A stretch of 7,500 nucleotides of DNA from an uncultured Clostridia bacterium (GCA_947632425.1 CANRPG010000093.1:1-7500), one strand, 5' to 3'. Shown: positions 1 to 5,988, numbered from the stretch's first letter. Translations and numbers: made by a program. Notes: generated by a model from the letters alone, not told the origin.

Positions 1-288
1 GACCACTCCGACACAATGAACCAGTTGTTTTCGGCTTATGCAAGGGGAAAAGATGCTAAGGAACTTATGGTAGTGCTTGGTGAGGACGCTCTCACGCCTA
101 CAGACTTGTTGTACGCAAAATTTGCGGACGAATTTGAGAAAAAGTACATCTCACAGGGCTTTGACAACAACAGGAGCATAGAGGAGACACTCTCAGTCGG
201 TTGGGAACTCCTCAGACTTTTGCCGAGAAGTGAACTGAAGAGAATCAGGGACGAGTATCTTGACAAGTACTATGATGTCAAAAAGTGA
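1..288 (+). CDS. ntpB: V-type ATP synthase subunit B, C-terminal part (5' end outside window)
   Basis: Subunit B is the non-catalytic nucleotide-binding subunit that alternates with catalytic subunit A in the A3B3 head of V/A-type ATPases, which couple ATP to H+ or Na+ movement across the membrane. The frame is open from the first base, beginning Asp-His-Ser-Asp-Thr, so the ATG at base 16 is an internal Met and not the start. The visible 95 residues are the C-terminal helical domain. They include the family-typical stretches LTPTDLLYAKFADEFEKKYI and GWELLRLLPRSELKRI, ending DKYYDVKK before TGA. The gene lies 18 nt upstream of subunit D, the usual order in bacterial V-ATPase operons. Family assignment is by recognition. 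Whether the enzyme pumps Na+ or H+ cannot be judged from this fragment. Confidence 0.95.
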   Translation, partial: DHSDTMNQLFSAYARGKDAKELMVVLGEDALTPTDLLYAKFADEFEKKYISQGFDNNRSIEETLSVGWELLRLLPRSELKRIRDEYLDKYYDVKK

Positions 289-292
289 CGGC

Positions 293-300
293 GGAGGTGA
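293..300 (+). promoter_or_regulatory. Strong Shine-Dalgarno that fixes the TTG start of subunit D
   Basis: GGAGGTGA matches the anti-Shine-Dalgarno very closely and ends 6 nt before the TTG at 307. It supports TTG as the true start, because the next in-frame ATG (337) would remove the conserved N-terminal residues MARLNVNPTR. Confidence 0.8.
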
Positions 301-306
301 GAATCA

Positions 307-957
307 TTGGCGAGACTTAATGTGAATCCCACCAGAATGGAACTCAGCAAGCTGAAAAAAAAGCTTGAATCGGCAAGGCGTGGACACAAACTTCTCAAAG
401 ACAAGCGTGACGAACTTATGAGACAGTTTATGAACCTTATAAAGGAGACGGTACAGCTGAGGAGCGAAGTCGAGAGCGGTATTTCAGAGGCTGACAAATA
501 TATGGCTGTTGCGGGTTCGGTAATGCAGAGTGAGGCTCTTGAAACGGCACTGATGATGCCGAGTCAGGAAGTTGAGATAGAAGTCGGGGAAAAGAACGTC
601 ATGAGCGTGTGCATACCTGTTTTCGGCACGAAGTACAGGACTTCCGACACAGGCAGTATCTATTCATACGGAACTGCTTTTACGTCCATTGACCTTGACG
701 GTGCTGTCGGTGCGCTGAACGAAATTTTTCCGAAGATGATACGACTTGCGGAGACGGAAAAAGCCTGTCAGCTTCTTGCGGACGAGATAGAGAAGACGAG
801 GAGACGTGTAAACGCTCTTGAACACATAATGATACCCGATTACGAGGAAACTATAAAATATATAACTATGAAACTCTCCGAGAACGAGAGGAGTACGGCG
901 GTATCACTTATGAAAGTTAAAGACATGGTACTGAAACAGAGCCATAATTTTAAGTAA
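307..957 (+). CDS. ntpD: V-type ATP synthase subunit D (central stalk)
   Basis: Subunit D forms the long coiled-coil rotor shaft inside the A3B3 head and transmits rotation to the membrane ring. The 216 aa length is normal for the family. The N-terminal signature NPTRMELSKLKKKLESARRG lies at about residues 7-26 and is followed by a long charged helix to about residue 65. The C-terminal helix carries the other family signature, TRRRVNALEHIMIPDYEETI, at about residues 164-183. The middle, about residues 90-140, is the variable globular part. The start is TTG, chosen because it preserves the conserved N-terminus and follows a strong ribosome binding site. The gene is the last visible one of the ATPase operon, since a terminator begins 6 nt after the stop codon. 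No membrane segment is present, as expected for a soluble shaft. Confidence 0.95.
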   Translation: MARLNVNPTRMELSKLKKKLESARRGHKLLKDKRDELMRQFMNLIKETVQLRSEVESGISEADKYMAVAGSVMQSEALETALMMPSQEVEIEVGEKNVMSVCIPVFGTKYRTSDTGSIYSYGTAFTSIDLDGAVGALNEIFPKMIRLAETEKACQLLADEIEKTRRRVNALEHIMIPDYEETIKYITMKLSENERSTAVSLMKVKDMVLKQSHNFK

Positions 958-962
958 ATTTA

Positions 963-1003
963 TTTCAGGGCGCACAAAAAAGTGTACCCTGAAAATTTTT
1001 TTT
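963..1003 (+). terminator. Rho-independent terminator of the V-ATPase operon
   Basis: The arms 963-975 and 982-994 (TTTCAGGG...CCCTGAAA) pair over 13 positions with one mismatch and one G-U, around an A6 loop, and are followed by a run of Ts (996-1003). It sits directly after the subunit D stop codon and ends about 10 nt before the rpsO promoter, separating the two transcription units. Confidence 0.9.
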
Positions 1004-1013
1004 GAAAAAACCC

Positions 1014-1042
1014 TTTACAAACGAAAAAATTTGTGATATAAT
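1014..1042 (+). promoter_or_regulatory. Sigma-A promoter for rpsO
   Basis: The -35 box is TTTACA (1014-1019), then a 17-nt spacer, then a perfect -10 box TATAAT (1037-1042) preceded by TGA, which gives an extended -10. The predicted transcription start is near 1049, leaving a leader of about 92 nt before the rpsO ATG. Confidence 0.88.
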
Positions 1043-1048
1043 AAACTC

Positions 1049-1140
1049 ACCGTGTACTCAGATAAGGGTTAGTCCTCTGTGTTGCGCCCTTTTCTTGGTT
1101 TGCGGAATTTTGTCTATTTTAATAAAGAGGTGCTTAAAAA
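1049..1140 (+). promoter_or_regulatory. Structured rpsO leader, candidate S15 autoregulatory site
   Basis: This leader is longer than translation alone needs. Two short helices interleave: CAGA (1059-1062) with TCTG (1076-1079), and AAGGG (1064-1068) with CCCTT (1087-1091). Together they would make an H-type pseudoknot. The second helix can extend by a U1069-G1086 wobble next to G1068-C1087, resembling the G-U/G-C element that S15 recognises in 16S rRNA. CCTCT (1074-1078) is also complementary to the ribosome binding site AGAGG (1126-1130). S15 feedback on its own mRNA is known in several bacteria, but assigning it here is inference from hand folding. Confidence 0.45.
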
Positions 1141-1407
1141 ATGCTCTTGAAAGAGGAAAAAACGGCTGTTATTGAAGCCAACAGAACACACGAAAACGAC
1201 ACAGGTTCACCTGAAGTCCAGATCGCCATTCTCACAAGGAGAATCAACGATCTCACAGAACACCTGAAAGTCCACAAGAACGACCACCACTCCAGAAGGG
1301 GACTTCTCAAAATGGTAGGTCACAGGCGTAATCTTCTCGCTTATCTCAAGAAGAAGGACATAAACAGATACCGTGCTATTGTAGAAAAGCTCGGTCTGCG
1401 TAAGTAA
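1141..1407 (+). CDS. rpsO: 30S ribosomal protein S15
   Basis: S15 is a primary-binding protein of the small ribosomal subunit. It binds the three-way junction of the 16S rRNA central domain and helps recruit S6, S18, S11 and S21. The 88 aa length is normal. The family signatures are present: H17-x2-DTGSPEVQ (D20-Q27), then HKNDHHSRRGL at residues 45-55 with the RNA-contacting His-His-Ser-Arg-Arg, and HRRNLLAYLKKKD further on. The ATG at 1141 follows AAAGAGGTG by 8 nt. It is transcribed from its own promoter, ends in its own terminator, and lies upstream of pnp, an order shared with many bacteria including E. coli and Bacillus. It may be autoregulated through its leader. Confidence 0.98.
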   Translation: MLLKEEKTAVIEANRTHENDTGSPEVQIAILTRRINDLTEHLKVHKNDHHSRRGLLKMVGHRRNLLAYLKKKDINRYRAIVEKLGLRK

Positions 1408-1424
1408 TTTTTCGGGAAACGGCA

Positions 1425-1467
1425 GGGCGGACGGTATGAAATTTCAAGCCCGTCCGCCCGTGTTTTT
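1425..1467 (+). terminator. Strong rho-independent terminator after rpsO
   Basis: A perfect 10-bp GC-rich stem pairs GGGCGGACGG (1425-1434) with CCGTCCGCCC (1450-1459) around a 15-nt loop, followed by GTG and a T5 run (1463-1467). It starts 17 nt after the rpsO stop. The short T run and intervening GTG may allow some readthrough towards pnp. Confidence 0.85.
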
Positions 1468-1470
1468 ATG

Positions 1471-1576
1471 TGCCGTCAAGGTCCGGAAAACAAGGCGGAA
1501 GTCGAATGCAAGTCACGGACGGGAGTTTTTTCCGTGCTTTGCCTTTGACCTCCTGCCCTTTCCGGAACTGTCGGCA
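1471..1576 (+). repeat. 106-bp near-palindromic element with flanking TATG direct repeats (MITE-like, or structured RNA)
   Basis: The ends are inverted: TGCCG (1471-1475) with CGGCA (1572-1576). Inward, TCCGGAAA (1482-1489) pairs with TTTCCGGA (1559-1566). GTCGAATGCAAG (1501-1512) pairs with CTTTGCCTTTGAC (1537-1549), with small defects, and CACGGA (1514-1519) pairs with TCCGTG (1531-1536) around an 11-nt loop. Both ends abut TATG (1467-1470 and 1577-1580), which looks like a 4-bp target duplication. No open reading frame of note lies inside. It could be a miniature inverted-repeat element, or a long hairpin in readthrough rpsO-pnp mRNA acting as an RNase III site, as the E. coli rpsO-pnp spacer does. 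The pairing is seen directly; the role is inference. Confidence 0.6.
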
Positions 1577-1581
1577 TATGT

Positions 1582-1611
1582 TTGCAACAAATTATTATAA
1601 TTTATTATAAT
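1582..1611 (+). promoter_or_regulatory. Probable pnp promoter in an AT-rich tandem repeat
   Basis: TTGCAA (1582-1587), an 18-nt spacer and TATAAT (1606-1611) form a plausible sigma-A promoter. A second TATAAT lies at 1596-1601, but no good -35 box is spaced for it. The two -10 boxes come from a tandem copy of TTATTATAAT (1592-1601 and 1602-1611). The -35 match is only 4 of 6, so the exact start is uncertain. Confidence 0.5.
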
Positions 1612-1652
1612 TATAAATTGTAATTATTATATTTCAGTTTGGAGGATAGAGT

Positions 1653-3773
1653 ATGTTTGAAAATTACAGAGTTTTCGAGACAGTCTATGCGGGCAGACCT
1701 CTTGTTGTCGAGACAGGCAAGACCTGCGGACTGTCAAACGGTTCTTGCTGGGTTAGGTACGGCGAGACAGTCGTAATGGCGAACGTCACAGCGAGTGAAA
1801 AGCCCAGAGAGGGAGTTGACTTTTTTCCGCTGTCGGTGGACTATGAAGAGAGAATGTATTCGGTCGGAAAAATACCGGGTTCGTTCACAAAGAGAGAGGG
1901 AAAACCCAGTGACAAGGCTATTCTGACTTCAAGGTGCGTTGACAGACCTATCAGACCGCTTTTCCCGAAGGATATGAGAAACGACGTTTCAGTCGTTATG
2001 ACAGTTCTTGCAGTAGACCCCGATAACTCACCCGAAATAGCAGGCGCAATTGCAGCATCTATCGCAATTTCAATATCCGACATACCATGGAACGGACCTG
2101 TTGCAAGCATAAATGTTGGTTACGTTGACGGTGAGCTCGTTCTTAATCCTACGCTGGAGCAGCGCGGCGAGAACAATAGGCTTAATCTTACCGTTGCAGG
2201 CTCTGCTGAAAAGGTAGTTATGATAGAGGCAGGCGCTGATGAGATACCTGACGATCTTATGCTTGAAGCTATAATCAAGGGTCACGAAGAAATAAAGAAA
2301 ATGGTAGCTTTCATCTCTGATATACAGAAGCAGATAGGCAAGCCTAAGTTTGAGTTTGAGTCTATGGAGCTTGACCACGACATGATGGACGAGGTAGAGG
2401 CTCTTGTTGGTGAGAAAGTAAAAGTTGCTCTCGATACCGACGACAAGAACGTTCGTGATGCAAGACTTGTTCCTATCACACAGGAAGTTCTGGATACACT
2501 TTCCGAGAAGTATGAAAACCTGCCTGAGATTATAGGCGAAGTTATGTATAAGCTTCAGAAGAAGATAGTTCGTAACTGGCTGTATGAGGGCAAGAGAGTT
2601 GACGGCAGAGGCATTGACGAGATACGTCCGCTCGCTGCTGAAGTTGGTCTGTTCCCGAGAGTACACGGTTCGGGACTGTTTACAAGAGGTCAGACACAGG
2701 TACTTACAGTCTGCACGCTCGGCCCTGTAAGCGATGCCCAGAGAATGGACGGCATTGACGAAGAAGAATCAAAGAGATATATGCATCAGTACAACTTCCC
2801 GTCATACTCGGTAGGCGAAACAAAGCCCAGCAGAGGTCCCGGCAGACGTGAGATAGGTCACGGCGCACTGGCTGAAAGAGCGCTCGTTCCTGTTATACCA
2901 TCGGTTGAAGATTTCCCGTATGCAATAAGAATGGTATCTGAGGTGCTTTCTTCTAACGGCTCTACGTCGCAGGGCTCTATATGCGGTTCTACGCTCGCTC
3001 TTATGGACGCAGGCGTTCCGATAAAAGCCCCCGTTGCAGGAATTTCATGCGGTCTTATCACAAAAGAGGACGGCAGCTGGATGACTATGGTAGACATTCA
3101 GGGTCTTGAGGACTTCTACGGAGATATGGACTTCAAGGTAGGTGGTACTCACAAAGGTATTACAGCCATTCAGGTGGATATAAAAGTTGACGGTCTTACC
3201 TACGATATAATCAAAGAAGCGTTCGCTAAAACACATAAGGCTCGTGATTATATACTCGATGAGATAATGCTGAAAGCCATTCCTGCTCCGAGAGAGACAG
3301 TCAATAAGTGGGCGCCTAAAATGCTTACCACCAAAGTGCCTGTTGACAAGATAAGAGAAGTTATAGGCTCAGGCGGAAAGGTAATTCAGAAGATAGCTGC
3401 TGACTGCGAATGTAAGATAGACATCGAGGAGGACGGCAACGTATATGTTTCGGGTCTTGACCTTGAAAAGGCTCAGAAGGCTATCGACATTATAAATACC
3501 ATAGGCTTTGACCCCGAGATAGGCGCTATCTACAAGGGCAAGGTAGTAAGAATAATGAACTTTGGCGCTTTTGTAGAGATAGCCCCCGGCAAGGACGGAC
3601 TTGTTCATATTTCTAAACTGGATAACAAGAGAGTTGATAAGGTCGAGGACTGCGTTTCCATAGGCGACGAGATAGTTGTCAAGGTAATGGAGATAGACGA
3701 CCAGGGAAGAATAAATCTCTCCAGAAAAGACGCTCTTGCCGATATTGCAGCAAAGAAAGCATCTGCCGAATAA
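1653..3773 (+). CDS. pnp: Polyribonucleotide nucleotidyltransferase (PNPase)
   Basis: PNPase degrades RNA 3'-to-5' by phosphorolysis, releasing nucleoside diphosphates, and can add tails in reverse. It acts as a cytoplasmic homotrimer in mRNA turnover and sRNA stability. The 706 aa length is typical. Domains in order are a first RNase PH-like core (about 10-145) with FFPLSVDYEERMYSVGKIPG and DRPIRPLFP, a helical linker (about 240-310), and the catalytic second RNase PH core (about 313-545). The second core holds GRREIGHGALAERAL at 397-411, SSNGSTSQGS at 433-442 and the metal-binding pair D491/D493 in GDMDFKVGGT. Then come a KH domain (about 560-620; GSGG at 572-575) and an S1 domain (about 622-692) with NFGAFVE and GLVHIS. 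GGAGG (1641-1645) lies 7 nt before the ATG. All key residues appear intact. The preceding long hairpin is a possible site for autoregulation, by analogy with E. coli. Confidence 0.98.
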   Translation: MFENYRVFETVYAGRPLVVETGKTCGLSNGSCWVRYGETVVMANVTASEKPREGVDFFPLSVDYEERMYSVGKIPGSFTKREGKPSDKAILTSRCVDRPIRPLFPKDMRNDVSVVMTVLAVDPDNSPEIAGAIAASIAISISDIPWNGPVASINVGYVDGELVLNPTLEQRGENNRLNLTVAGSAEKVVMIEAGADEIPDDLMLEAIIKGHEEIKKMVAFISDIQKQIGKPKFEFESMELDHDMMDEVEALVGEKVKVALDTDDKNVRDARLVPITQEVLDTLSEKYENLPEIIGEVMYKLQKKIVRNWLYEGKRVDGRGIDEIRPLAAEVGLFPRVHGSGLFTRGQTQVLTVCTLGPVSDAQRMDGIDEEESKRYMHQYNFPSYSVGETKPSRGPGRREIGHGALAERALVPVIPSVEDFPYAIRMVSEVLSSNGSTSQGSICGSTLALMDAGVPIKAPVAGISCGLITKEDGSWMTMVDIQGLEDFYGDMDFKVGGTHKGITAIQVDIKVDGLTYDIIKEAFAKTHKARDYILDEIMLKAIPAPRETVNKWAPKMLTTKVPVDKIREVIGSGGKVIQKIAADCECKIDIEEDGNVYVSGLDLEKAQKAIDIINTIGFDPEIGAIYKGKVVRIMNFGAFVEIAPGKDGLVHISKLDNKRVDKVEDCVSIGDEIVVKVMEIDDQGRINLSRKDALADIAAKKASAE

Positions 3774-3785
3774 ATTACAGCATTG

Positions 3786-3812
3786 AAAGACCGCTTTGTG
3801 CGGTCTTTTTTT
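3786..3812 (+). terminator. Rho-independent terminator of pnp
   Basis: A perfect 9-bp stem AAAGACCGC (3786-3794) / GCGGTCTTT (3800-3808) with a TTTGT loop runs straight into a T run that reaches 3812. It starts 12 nt after the pnp stop. Confidence 0.95.
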
Positions 3813-3821
3813 GTACTGTGA

Positions 3822-3850
3822 TTGACAAAGACGGCGCGGTGTTGTATAAT
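3822..3850 (+). promoter_or_regulatory. Perfect-consensus sigma-A promoter for the IlvB-like/ilvN unit
   Basis: TTGACA (3822-3827), exactly 17 nt of spacer, and TATAAT (3845-3850). Transcription should start near 3857, leaving only about 28 nt of leader. No T-box, leader peptide or attenuator fits in that space, which is unusual for branched-chain amino acid genes in Firmicutes. No clear operator overlaps it. Confidence 0.92.
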
Positions 3851-3873
3851 ATTTTTATGTATTATTATCAGAC

Positions 3874-3879
3874 GGGTGA
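3874..3879 (+). promoter_or_regulatory. Shine-Dalgarno that sets the ATG start at 3885
   Basis: GGGTGA ends 5 nt before ATG 3885. The frame stays open upstream to a TTG at 3822, but that TTG is part of the -35 box, upstream of the transcript start, so it cannot be the translation start. Confidence 0.65.
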
Positions 3880-3884
3880 TAAAA

Positions 3885-5411
3885 ATGTTAGTAAGTGAAG
3901 CAATTATAAAATGCCTTGAAGCGGAGAAAACTTCGGTTGTTTTCGGCGTGGAGGGCTATAATATCGAGCCTGTGTGCGAGGCGCTGAAAAATTCCTCAAT
4001 AAGATATGTGCCCATGAACAGCGAGGAAAGCGCAGGTCATGCGGCAGGCGGCTGTGCGCAGATGACTGGTAAACCATGCGTGAGCGTGTGCGGCAGCGGT
4101 GCAAGTGCGCTTAAAATGCTTGCGGCAGTGGCGGCGGCGTATACCGACTGCGTGCCGCTTATTGCTATAACAGGTCAGGTGTCGTCTGATGTTCTGGGCA
4201 GAGATGTTTCGGACGAGGCAGACATTATAGGTTCGGTAGAGCCGTTTGTAAAGCACAGCTATCTTGTAAGAAACGCGCAGGACATACCGCGCATAATAAA
4301 AGAGGCGTTCTATATTGCATCTTCGGGCAGGCACGGACCTGTGCTCATCGACATACCCGTTGATATTCAGCGGCAGGACATTGAACCCGAGTTCCCTGAA
4401 AGCGTTATGATACGCGGCTATAACCCTATACAAAAGGGCAATACATCTCAGGTAAAGCGGTTTGCACAGGCGCTGCAAAAAGCAGAAAGACCGCTTATGA
4501 TAGTAGGCGGCGGAGTGTTTTCTTCCAATGCCTGCGATGAGGCGCGCGCGCTTTCTAAAAAGCTTGATATGCCAGCGGTTTCTACCGCAGGGGGATTCTC
4601 GGTATTTCCGTATGACGACAAACGCTTTTTTGGCTGCTGTGAGCCGTCTTCAACGCTTACAGATATGGCAATTGCAAACTGCGATGTTCTTATTATAGTT
4701 GGCGCGCGGCTGTGGTCGCTGCCGGTTGGTATTGAAAACAAGACCATACTTCACATTGATATTGACCCTGCCGAGATAGGCAAGAATATTTCTGCCGACC
4801 TGCCGCTTGTGGGCGACTGCAAATATGTTCTGAGCCAGCTTAGCGATGCGGTAAAACAGTGCAAGCACGCCAGCTGGAGAAAGTACCTTGACAGCCACCG
4901 CACACAGCCGAGCATTGGCGAAAAGCTGACCGAGGAATATATCTTCTCGCTGCTTTCGGACGTTATATCGGAAAATGCCGCGATAGTCTGCGAAAGCGCA
5001 GGGATAAAGTCGCACGCGGTAAAATCGCTGAAGATAAAGCAGGGCAGGTTCATATCGCGCATAGGAATGAACGGTTCGGGCTTTGCTCTGCCAACGGCTA
5101 TCGGTGTTAAGGCATCGTGCGGCGAAAACGAGGACAGGGAAGTTATCTGCATATGCAGCCTTCGTTCTCTCTGCTGTTCGTTTTCTGACATGACAATACT
5201 TGCTTCAGAAAACATACCCGTAAAACTGCTTATACTGAAATATGGCGAGGCTTCTTCGGTAGATATAAAAAAGCTCTCGCAGGCTTGCGGTATTGAATAC
5301 TTGAAGATCTCTAAAACAGAGCAGGCGCAGGAGGCTTTGACTAAATTTGCCCAAAGCGGCGGCAGCGTATTGCTTGAAGTAGATATAAAAAAGCAGGGAG
5401 GCAAGGAGTAA
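3885..5411 (+). CDS. IlvB-like acetolactate synthase large-subunit homologue with degenerate thiamine diphosphate motif
   Basis: Canonical IlvB condenses pyruvate to acetolactate (or with 2-ketobutyrate) in valine, leucine and isoleucine synthesis, using thiamine diphosphate, Mg and FAD. This 508 aa protein (IlvB is usually about 550-600) keeps the Pyr-domain pattern: GHAAGG preceded by E47 at the proton-relay Glu position, then PLIAITGQV, KHSYLV, PRIIKEAFYIASSGR and GPVLIDIP. It also keeps the central domain: RPLMIVGGGV (202-211), CDVLIIVGARL, ILHIDIDPAEIGKNI and VGDCKYVL. The C-terminal domain still reads GFALPTAIGVK and EVICI, but the expected GDG is S425-L426-R427 and the expected NN is K452-Y453. 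The VGQHQ-like motif is gone and about 20 residues after NN are missing. These are in-frame substitutions, not a frameshift. Its TAA overlaps the ilvN ATG, so the two are translationally coupled. It is probably not a normal synthase on its own. A pseudo-enzyme, a regulatory partner of a canonical IlvB, or a repurposed enzyme are possible. Confidence 0.85.
   Translation: MLVSEAIIKCLEAEKTSVVFGVEGYNIEPVCEALKNSSIRYVPMNSEESAGHAAGGCAQMTGKPCVSVCGSGASALKMLAAVAAAYTDCVPLIAITGQVSSDVLGRDVSDEADIIGSVEPFVKHSYLVRNAQDIPRIIKEAFYIASSGRHGPVLIDIPVDIQRQDIEPEFPESVMIRGYNPIQKGNTSQVKRFAQALQKAERPLMIVGGGVFSSNACDEARALSKKLDMPAVSTAGGFSVFPYDDKRFFGCCEPSSTLTDMAIANCDVLIIVGARLWSLPVGIENKTILHIDIDPAEIGKNISADLPLVGDCKYVLSQLSDAVKQCKHASWRKYLDSHRTQPSIGEKLTEEYIFSLLSDVISENAAIVCESAGIKSHAVKSLKIKQGRFISRIGMNGSGFALPTAIGVKASCGENEDREVICICSLRSLCCSFSDMTILASENIPVKLLILKYGEASSVDIKKLSQACGIEYLKISKTEQAQEALTKFAQSGGSVLLEVDIKKQGGKE
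5396..5408 (+). promoter_or_regulatory. Ribosome binding site of ilvN inside the end of the upstream gene
   Basis: Two Shine-Dalgarno-like runs lie in the last codons of the IlvB-like gene: GGGAGG (5396-5401, 9 nt before the ATG) and AAGGAG (5403-5408, only 2 nt before it). The first has the workable spacing. With the TAATG stop/start overlap this favours coupled synthesis of the two proteins. Confidence 0.6.
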
Positions 5412-5914
5412 TGAAACACACAATTTCCGTACTTGTTGAGAACCACGCAGGCGTGCTTTCAAGAATATCGGGGCTGTTTACACGCCGCGGATTTAACATA
5501 GACAGCCTTGCGGTGGGCGTTACCGACGATCCCGACATATCGCGCATTACCATAATAGTTACCTGCGATGAGCACATGACCGAGCAGGTGGAAAAGCAGC
5601 TCAACAAGCTTATAGAAGTGCTTAAAGTAAAAACGATACCCGATGAGGAACTTATCGCAAGGGAACTTATGATAGTAAAGCTTTCTGCCGATGCCGCCGC
5701 GCGCCGCGATATACTTACTGTGGCAGAGGTAATGGAGGCGAAAATACTTGACATTACGCCTACCACGCTTACTTTGCAGCTTGCAGATGTACCTCAGCAG
5801 CTGGAGCGCTTTGTACAGCTTGTTGAGCCTTACGGGATACTTGAAATTGCACGCACGGGAACTATAGCTCTGCAAAAGGGAAGCGACACGCTTTCTTTCA
5901 GAGGAAAAGTGTAG
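5411..5914 (+). CDS. ilvN: Acetolactate synthase small (regulatory) subunit
   Basis: The small subunit binds IlvB, raises its activity and confers feedback inhibition by valine. The 167 aa length is typical of the IlvH/IlvN family. An N-terminal ACT domain spans about residues 3-75, with SVLVENHAGVLSRISGLFTR and GFNIDSL. N11, G14 and N29 match positions that in E. coli IlvH form the valine site (from memory of that system). The C-terminal domain (about 80-165) carries ELMIVKL, RDILTVAEVMEAKILDI and EPYGILEIARTGTIAL, as in working small subunits. The ATG overlaps the upstream stop by one base. Nothing in it is degenerate, in contrast to its large-subunit neighbour. It may therefore serve a canonical IlvB encoded elsewhere, or hold a regulatory complex with the neighbour. 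Confidence 0.95.
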   Translation: MKHTISVLVENHAGVLSRISGLFTRRGFNIDSLAVGVTDDPDISRITIIVTCDEHMTEQVEKQLNKLIEVLKVKTIPDEELIARELMIVKLSADAAARRDILTVAEVMEAKILDITPTTLTLQLADVPQQLERFVQLVEPYGILEIARTGTIALQKGSDTLSFRGKV

Positions 5915-5934
5915 TTTTGTGTATATTTCACAAT

Positions 5935-5972
5935 AAATCAGGCGGCTTTTTATACAACTCGCCGATTTTAAA
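5935..5972 (+). terminator. Possible weak terminator after ilvN
   Basis: AAATC-A-GGCG (5935-5944) pairs with CGCCGATTT (5960-5968), a 9-bp stem with one bulged A and a 15-nt loop. The downstream T-tract is broken (TTTTAAATTTCTTTT), so efficiency is doubtful and readthrough into the permease gene is possible. Confidence 0.4.
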
Positions 5973-5988
5973 TTTCTTTTGTAACATT

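Noticed and set aside
16..288. A small separate gene starting at ATG 16
   Set aside because: The frame is open to base 1 and the residues before the ATG fit subunit B of V-type ATPase, so this is the tail of a longer gene.
2070..2666. 198-codon open frame on the minus strand inside pnp
   Set aside because: It lies wholly opposite a highly conserved gene, has no recognisable protein features and no ribosome binding site that I could find. It is explained by the codon pattern of the + strand.
3822..3884. Upstream extension of the IlvB-like protein by 21 residues from a TTG at 3822
   Set aside because: That TTG is the first half of the TTGACA -35 box and lies before the predicted transcription start. 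The ATG at 3885 has a Shine-Dalgarno and begins the family-typical N-terminus.
5100..5260. A frameshift as the cause of the missing GDG motif in the IlvB-like gene
   Set aside because: Flanking residues (EVICI before, NIPVKLLIL after) align in the same frame with no gap across the altered motif, so the change is by substitution. The missing segment after K452-Y453 is also in frame.
5917..5933. TTGTG-7-CACAA inverted repeat as a regulator operator after ilvN
   Set aside because: The half-sites are only 5 bp in AT-rich DNA, with no promoter beside them. Chance is the simplest explanation.
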